Position numbers and translations under genes: made by a program | The notes under the pieces: model-generated | The model's input: only the letters and a program-made list of their open reading frames with translations | Told to the model about the DNA's origin: nothing | Database searches by the model: none | DNA from: Candidatus Pacearchaeota archaeon CG06_land_8_20_14_3_00_35_12 | Lineage (GTDB): Archaea > Nanobdellota > Nanobdellia > Pacearchaeales > PEVX01 | Direction of reading: 5' to 3' | Assembly (NCBI GenBank): GCA_002780285.1 | Contig: PEVX01000025.1 | Location: 1 to 42,030, forward strand | Length of the DNA: 42,030 nt | In this document: positions 36,767 to 42,030 of the stretch, piece by piece | Layout of the letters: each line of letters begins with the position of its first letter | Numbering within the stretch: position 1 is the stretch's first letter

Positions 36767-37390
36767 TTAAAGGTTTTTTCTTAAGATTAAGACAGAACCG
36801 CAGGGGTTTCTTTTTTCTTCGAAGAAATTTAAGACTTCAAAGCCCATGTTCTCCAGGTCTTTTTCTTCAAGGCTGAAATTTTCTTCATTAAATTTGTAAT
36901 GGATGTTGTATGAATTGTCTTTTGTTAATGAATAACAAGTTCTAAAAAAATCTTCTGTTGCAGCTCTGTTATTTTTTCCGAACCCGAATGAGCATTCGAA
37001 AGGAAATCCTAAGAATGCGCGGCTGATTATTCCGTCAAACCTCGCGTTCTTGAATATTTTTCCGATTTCTGTTGCATCTGCAGCAACAGGAATTATTTTG
37101 TGTTTTCTTAATTCTGATTTGTGCTCTCTGTATTTTAGAACCTTGTCTAATCCATAGACAATTGCTCCTTTAGAAGCAAGATGAATTGTTGCTGTCGCGG
37201 TTTGTGGAAAATAACCGCATCCAACATCAAGAATCTTTTTGCTTTGAACATTTCCATATAATTCTTCAACCATTTTGCCGAAATTTATAGGCATATCAAT
37301 ATAATTCATGATATAGCCCGGAAGTTCAAAAGGCAGAAATTTCATGCTGCCCCATTTCTTTACTTTTTCTTTGATTGTTTCTTGTTCCAT
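36767..37390 (-). CDS. Class I SAM-dependent methyltransferase-like protein
   Basis: 'KKILDVGCGYFPQ' motif I; 'FDGIISRAFLGFPFE'. Confidence 0.7.
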   Translation of the reverse strand: MEQETIKEKVKKWGSMKFLPFELPGYIMNYIDMPINFGKMVEELYGNVQSKKILDVGCGYFPQTATATIHLASKGAIVYGLDKVLKYREHKSELRKHKIIPVAADATEIGKIFKNARFDGIISRAFLGFPFECSFGFGKNNRAATEDFFRTCYSLTKDNSYNIHYKFNEENFSLEEKDLENMGFEVLNFFEEKRNPCGSVLILRKNL

Positions 37391-37396
37391 TTTTAT

Positions 37397-38050
37397 TTAA
37401 TTTTTATTTTGATTTTGGTTTGAATAGGGTTTTCTTAAAACGAGCAAAGTGCCTAAATTGCCCAAGTCGCGGGGGTCATCGAAGGAAGTAATGACTTCAA
37501 AGCCTATTTTTTCCAGGTCTTTTTTTCCGGACTCAATCCATTCCCCATAGTATTTGTAATGGACATTGTATCCCCCTTCTTTTGTTAGATTATAGCATGT
37601 CTTGAAAAAGCCATTTGGAGTGACAGGTTTTTCTTGCCTGTTTTCCTCGTTCATCCATAACTGAAATGGCAATCCGAGAAAAGCTTTGCTTATTATCCCG
37701 TCAAATTTTTCTCCCTTGAAAATTTCTTTGAGATATCTTGTATTATCGCAGATAAAATTTACATTATAGAAACTTTTAATCTGATTTTTTTTATCTTCTC
37801 CTTTCTTGTCAAGCGCATATGCATCAGCGCCTTTTGATGCAAGATAGATGCTGACTTTGGGAGGGACTCCGCAGCCTATATCAAGAAATCTTTTGCCCTG
37901 AATGTTATTTCCAAACATTTCTTCAATCATTCCGCCAAATTTTTCAGAGTGGCTCAATTCAGTTAAGCTGGTGTAGGGTATTGGATTGGACCATTTTGCA
38001 ATTATTTCTTTTTCCCTTGGGTGTTGAGGTTGTGTTTCTTGGTCTGTCAT
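37397..38050 (-). CDS. Class I SAM-dependent methyltransferase-like protein (paralog of neighbour)
   Basis: 'KRFLDIGCGVPPK' motif I; 'FDGIISKAFLGLPFQ'. Confidence 0.7.
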   Translation of the reverse strand: MTDQETQPQHPREKEIIAKWSNPIPYTSLTELSHSEKFGGMIEEMFGNNIQGKRFLDIGCGVPPKVSIYLASKGADAYALDKKGEDKKNQIKSFYNVNFICDNTRYLKEIFKGEKFDGIISKAFLGLPFQLWMNEENRQEKPVTPNGFFKTCYNLTKEGGYNVHYKYYGEWIESGKKDLEKIGFEVITSFDDPRDLGNLGTLLVLRKPYSNQNQNKN

Positions 38051-38139
38051 TTTTCTTTTGTTTTTTCTGCTTTTTTTCTTTGGCTTGTCATTTTTTTATA
38101 CTTGTCTTAGGATAAAAATTAAAAATTAAAAAAGAAATT

Positions 38140-38949
38140 TTATACAGCATAGCCTTTTTCAAGGTTTCTTAAAAGTTCTTTGATTTGGTCAATTCCTTTT
38201 AAGCCGCTTCCATCAAGGGCTGCATTGAAATAAAAGCCGTTTTTCTCATGTTCGTCTGCCTTTTCGACATTTTTCATCAGATATGAGGTTGCTTTTTCTT
38301 TGTCAGGCACTAATGAATCTCCTTCTTGCTTTGAAAGTTTTGCATACATAGCGTTTTCTCTTGCTCTTATTCCAATCTGATACCATGAGCTGAGCTTTGA
38401 ATGCTGAGCATCATCAGATGCTAGAATAAGTTTTGAGTAATATTCAAGATCCTTGCTTTTGTATCCTTTAGTGCAATAATCCATCATCTTTTTGACATTG
38501 CCCCCAGCAATATTTGAAATCATCTCGTTTCTTTCCTCGTGAATCTTGGCAACTGCATCATGCTCTTCATTGCCTATTTTTTGAGGGCTGATTCCATTGA
38601 TTGCATAATTCAAAACCTGTTCTGGTTTCAAATAGCTTACAATATCATTAATATTTTGAGCAGCATAATTGATTACATTTACCTGCTTTTCTCCTCTTGT
38701 TTCCCTGATCTTTTTGGTTACATCTGTTGCAGGTGCAGCCATGTTTAAATCATAAGTTTTTTTGTAATGCTCTTCTGCTTCTCCAGGATATTCAAATTCC
38801 TCAGGATGAAAAGTAGTGTCAGTGATGTATTTTCTTACATCGGGGTCTGTATCGCTTGCTTTATGCTTTCCTTCCATAATCACTGATTGAGAAAAGTCTT
38901 TAACAATATCTTCTAAAATTTTCTTTCTTTGTTCGTGTTCGTCTGTCAT
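38140..38949 (-). CDS. Hypothetical protein
   Basis: 269-aa ORF. Confidence 0.6.
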   Translation of the reverse strand: MTDEHEQRKKILEDIVKDFSQSVIMEGKHKASDTDPDVRKYITDTTFHPEEFEYPGEAEEHYKKTYDLNMAAPATDVTKKIRETRGEKQVNVINYAAQNINDIVSYLKPEQVLNYAINGISPQKIGNEEHDAVAKIHEERNEMISNIAGGNVKKMMDYCTKGYKSKDLEYYSKLILASDDAQHSKLSSWYQIGIRARENAMYAKLSKQEGDSLVPDKEKATSYLMKNVEKADEHEKNGFYFNAALDGSGLKGIDQIKELLRNLEKGYAV

Positions 38950-38950
38950 T

Positions 38951-39268
38951 TTAGTTTTGAGTTTTAGTGATGTTTTTATATTTTTCCTCAGCCTGTCTGT
39001 ATAATTCTGCTATTTTCTGGATTTTTGATTCTATCAGCTGGCTGTTGCCTTTGCAAAAATTTGAATTTTTTTGTGAATCTCCTTTGTAAAAAAAGTCAAT
39101 AGGCTTCAAATTGCTCTCATTATTAAGCACAATTACTCCTTCTCGTGAGACATATGATGTGTCAGAAACTCCAATTCTTGCCAGTATGTCTTCATGATTG
39201 TATGTGAATGGACCTCTGTTTGTCTTGATTGTTGTGCTCTTGTTAACTGAAATTAAATCGCTTTCCAT
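38951..39268 (-). CDS. Hypothetical protein
   Basis: 105-aa ORF with upstream TATA-like ATATTTAAAA region. Confidence 0.55.
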   Translation of the reverse strand: MESDLISVNKSTTIKTNRGPFTYNHEDILARIGVSDTSYVSREGVIVLNNESNLKPIDFFYKGDSQKNSNFCKGNSQLIESKIQKIAELYRQAEEKYKNITKTQN

Positions 39269-39290
39269 TTTAGTTTTGAGTTTTTTTATT

Positions 39291-39307
39291 AACCTCTTTT
39301 TGAGGTT
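39291..39307. other. Hairpin AACCTC-TTTTT-GAGGTT
   Basis: Perfect 6-bp stem, 5-nt loop. Confidence 0.5.
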
Positions 39308-39312
39308 ATTTG

Positions 39313-39329
39313 TTACTATTCCATAGTAA
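39313..39329. other. Inverted repeat TTACTAT-TCC-ATAGTAA
   Basis: Perfect 7-bp arms, 3-nt spacer. Confidence 0.5.
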
Positions 39330-39354
39330 ATACATATTTAAAAGGCTTTCTGAA

Positions 39355-39376
39355 CTGCAATATATATTTTGTAATA
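39355..39376. repeat. 22-bp element CTGCAATATATATTTTGTAATA (copy 2)
   Basis: 21/22 identical to 30976-30997. Confidence 0.5.
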
Positions 39377-39416
39377 TATGGCTTATAGTACTATTTTAAG
39401 AACTAAACTAAAATAA

Positions 39417-42008
39417 TTAAATTATTTTGACTTTTTTGTCGTCGAGAATTGGGGCTGCCTCAAGCTTTGCAAGGTCGCCGTCAGATATCTCTATGTCCTC
39501 TGGCTCTATGTTTCCAAGCTCGCCATCACTTATTTCATTGACTACAAGCTCGTCAATTGCATCCTCTGAAGGATCATTTTCCTCCTGCTCTTCTTTTTTC
39601 GCGAGCTCTGCCTCAATTTTTGCGACAATCTCAGAAATTTTCTTTGCAGCGTCGGCATTTGTTGAAATACTTTCAATGCCTTCTCTTACAAGGAATTCTG
39701 CCATTTCAGGCCTGCTGCCTGCCTGGCCGCAGATGCTTGATTCAACATTATATTTTTTGCATGCTCTTATTACCTGTGAAATTTCCCTTAGAACAGCAGG
39801 ATTCATCTCGTCATATAATGACTGAACCTGTTCATTTCCCCTGTCAATCGCCAGAGTATATTGAGTCAAATCATTAGAGCCTATGCTTATGAAATCAACA
39901 TGCCTGCAGATATCCTCTATAATTTCTGTCGCGGCAGGAGTTTCAATCATCACTCCGAATTGGAATTTTTCCCTTGGAAGTTCAAGCATTCCCATTTCAT
40001 CACAGATTTTTTTTGCTTTTTTGACCTCTTCAACACTGATAACCTGAGGAAGCATTATTCCAATTTTATAACCTTCCTCAACAGCCTGTTTTACTGCTTT
40101 TAATTCTGCCTTAAGAATATCTGGATATGTCAATGACATTCTTATTCCGTGCATGCCAAGCATTGGATTTGCCTCTTGTTTCTGAGGCGCTCCCTGCAAA
40201 TTCTTGTATTCATCGCTTCTGATGTCAGAAGTCCTGACCCATATGAATTTGTTTGGCCAGAATCTCGCGATTTTTGTTATTCCCTCATTCAAAATTGAAG
40301 TGTATTCCTGCAAATTGTTCTCTTGCATGAATTTGAATGGATGCTTTCCGCCTTCGGCGATTATTCCTTCAATGCGCACAAGCCCAACGCCATCTGCATT
40401 TGTTTTTGCTGCGCGCTCTGCAAAAGATGGAAGGTCTGTGATAACTTTTATTTTTGTTCTTGTTTTTATTGTGATTGGTTCGATTTCAAGGCTTCTTTTT
40501 ATTTCTGCTTTTGCTTCTGGAATTCCTTTTCCTTGACTTTCAGCCTTGATTATTCCCTCATAGACTTTTCCGTTTGTTCCGTCGACAGTGACTGACTGAT
40601 TTTCTTTTAAAATCTCAGTGGCATTTCTCGTTCCAACAACACAAGGAATCCCCATTTCTCTGGAAACTATGGCTGCATGGGCTGTCATTCCGCCTTCGTC
40701 TGTAACGATTCCATTGGCTTTTTGCATTGTGACAACCATGTCGGGATTTGTCATTACAGTCACAAGGATATCTCCTTGCTGAATTTTTGAAAGCTCTGAC
40801 ATATTTCTGATAAGCTTTACTTTTCCCTCGCTGATTCCGGGCGAAGCTGGAAATCCTTCAACAAGAATCTTTGCCTTGCTTACTTCAAGCTTTTCAATCT
40901 TTTTTTCACTTGTCGTGACCGGACGTGTTTGAACAATGTAAATCTGCCCTGCTTCAATTGCAAATTCAATATCCTGATGATTTTTGTAATGCTCCTCAAT
41001 TCTTGCGCCGTAATTTGCAAGATTTCTCACTTCCAAATCAGTCAATACTTGGCTTGTTACTTTGAAAGGCGGAAGCTGCAGTTTTACTGTCTGCCCGCTT
41101 GCCGATTTCATGAAAATAATTTTTTTATGCCCTATCTTTTTTTCTTTTATCATCCTTGTTGCCTTGTCAATAACATATGTGTCAGGTTCTATAGCGCCAG
41201 AAACAATTCCTTCTCCTAATCCAAAAACAGATTCTATGACTATCTCATTTGGATTGTTTGTGACAGGATTTATTGTGAACATAACCCCGCTTTTGTCAGA
41301 ATTAATCATCTTCTGGACAACTACTGCAATAAATGCTGTTTCATGCTTGAAACCGCGTTTTTCTCTGTAATAAATTGCCCTCGCTGTGAATAAAGAAGCC
41401 CAGCATTTTTTTACAGATTCAATTAAATTGCTGCTTCCTTTGATATTCAGAAAAGTTTCCTGCTGGCCTGCGAAACTTGCAGTCTTCAAATCCTCTGTTG
41501 TTGCTGAAGAACGCACTGCGACAAAAGGCGGCTCTGTCATTCTCAAAATTTTCATGACATCGCTTGATGCTTCTTCAAGAGCTGCCTTGTCTACTGTCAA
41601 ATTTTCATATGCCTCCATTATTTCCTGTTTCATGTCATCAGGCATCTCTGCTTTTTCAACAATGTATTGGATTTCTTTTGCTTTTGTTTCCAATTGCTGT
41701 GTATTTTCAATAGTGATTTCTTTAATCATAGAATCAATTTTTTGCGCAATTCCTGAAGTTTGAAGAAAATGAGAATAAGCCTGCGCTGTTATGACAAATG
41801 CCGGGGGAACAGGCAATTTAAAATTAAACATTTCTGCAAGATTTGCTCCTTTTCCTCCTGCGACAGGAATTGAATCTTTGCTTAATTCAGAAAGCCATTT
41901 GACATATTTTGTCTCAATAGGAGCAACTGGCTGAGGCTTCAGCCTTGGATCTCTTTCGTTTCTTCCTGGAAAATTTCTTTGAGGTGCTCTTTTAACCTCT
42001 TCAGTCAT
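39417..42008 (-). CDS. ppsA: Phosphoenolpyruvate synthase
   Basis: 'VAGGKGANLAEMFNFKLPVPPAFVIT', phospho-His 'GGMTAHAAIVSREMGIPCVVGT', C-terminal PEP-utilising TIM barrel 'FISIGSNDLTQYTLAIDRGN' and 'SICGQAGSRPEMAEFL'. Confidence 0.96.
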   Translation of the reverse strand: MTEEVKRAPQRNFPGRNERDPRLKPQPVAPIETKYVKWLSELSKDSIPVAGGKGANLAEMFNFKLPVPPAFVITAQAYSHFLQTSGIAQKIDSMIKEITIENTQQLETKAKEIQYIVEKAEMPDDMKQEIMEAYENLTVDKAALEEASSDVMKILRMTEPPFVAVRSSATTEDLKTASFAGQQETFLNIKGSSNLIESVKKCWASLFTARAIYYREKRGFKHETAFIAVVVQKMINSDKSGVMFTINPVTNNPNEIVIESVFGLGEGIVSGAIEPDTYVIDKATRMIKEKKIGHKKIIFMKSASGQTVKLQLPPFKVTSQVLTDLEVRNLANYGARIEEHYKNHQDIEFAIEAGQIYIVQTRPVTTSEKKIEKLEVSKAKILVEGFPASPGISEGKVKLIRNMSELSKIQQGDILVTVMTNPDMVVTMQKANGIVTDEGGMTAHAAIVSREMGIPCVVGTRNATEILKENQSVTVDGTNGKVYEGIIKAESQGKGIPEAKAEIKRSLEIEPITIKTRTKIKVITDLPSFAERAAKTNADGVGLVRIEGIIAEGGKHPFKFMQENNLQEYTSILNEGITKIARFWPNKFIWVRTSDIRSDEYKNLQGAPQKQEANPMLGMHGIRMSLTYPDILKAELKAVKQAVEEGYKIGIMLPQVISVEEVKKAKKICDEMGMLELPREKFQFGVMIETPAATEIIEDICRHVDFISIGSNDLTQYTLAIDRGNEQVQSLYDEMNPAVLREISQVIRACKKYNVESSICGQAGSRPEMAEFLVREGIESISTNADAAKKISEIVAKIEAELAKKEEQEENDPSEDAIDELVVNEISDGELGNIEPEDIEISDGDLAKLEAAPILDDKKVKII

Positions 42009-42030
42009 TTTTGCGACAAGATATTCTGCG

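Noticed and set aside
39427-41763. Plus-strand ORFs inside ppsA
   Set aside because: Antisense to a well-supported full-length enzyme
1-42030. CRISPR arrays, rRNA and tRNA genes
   Set aside because: No regularly spaced repeats, rRNA-like tracts or convincing tRNA T-loop/cloverleaf patterns seen by eye; a tRNAscan-SE/Infernal run would be needed to exclude introns or split tRNAs

Overview
AT-rich archaeal window, probably DPANN (Woesearchaeota/Pacearchaeota-like). That assignment is inferred from gene content and leaderless TATA-type promoters and was not tested. About 45 protein-coding genes are supportable. I found no rRNA, confident tRNA or CRISPR array. The most notable locus is a minus-strand run at ~7.8-13.2 kb: ArsR-like regulator with a Cys-rich tail, cysteine desulfurase, Ni-Fe-S carbon monoxide dehydrogenase (CODH) fused at its N-terminus to a ferredoxin:thioredoxin reductase (FTR) catalytic-type domain, a DUF1858 protein, and an IscU/NifU-type scaffold interrupted by a 380-aa LAGLIDADG-type intein directly before its first active-site Cys. 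A perfect inverted repeat (CATATGAA-N6-TTCATATG) covers the arsR-like start. Other notable items: a NlpC/P60-like plus lysozyme-like/SLT secreted pair next to signal peptidase II, a single-chain MNT-HEPN fusion (GSx10DxD and Rx6H), a degenerate class III cyclase-like membrane protein, a 24-bp perfect palindrome, a 21/22-bp element repeated at the two edges of a 31-39 kb block of mostly uncharacterised genes, and a glycosyltransferase bracketed by 11-bp inverted repeats at the window edge.
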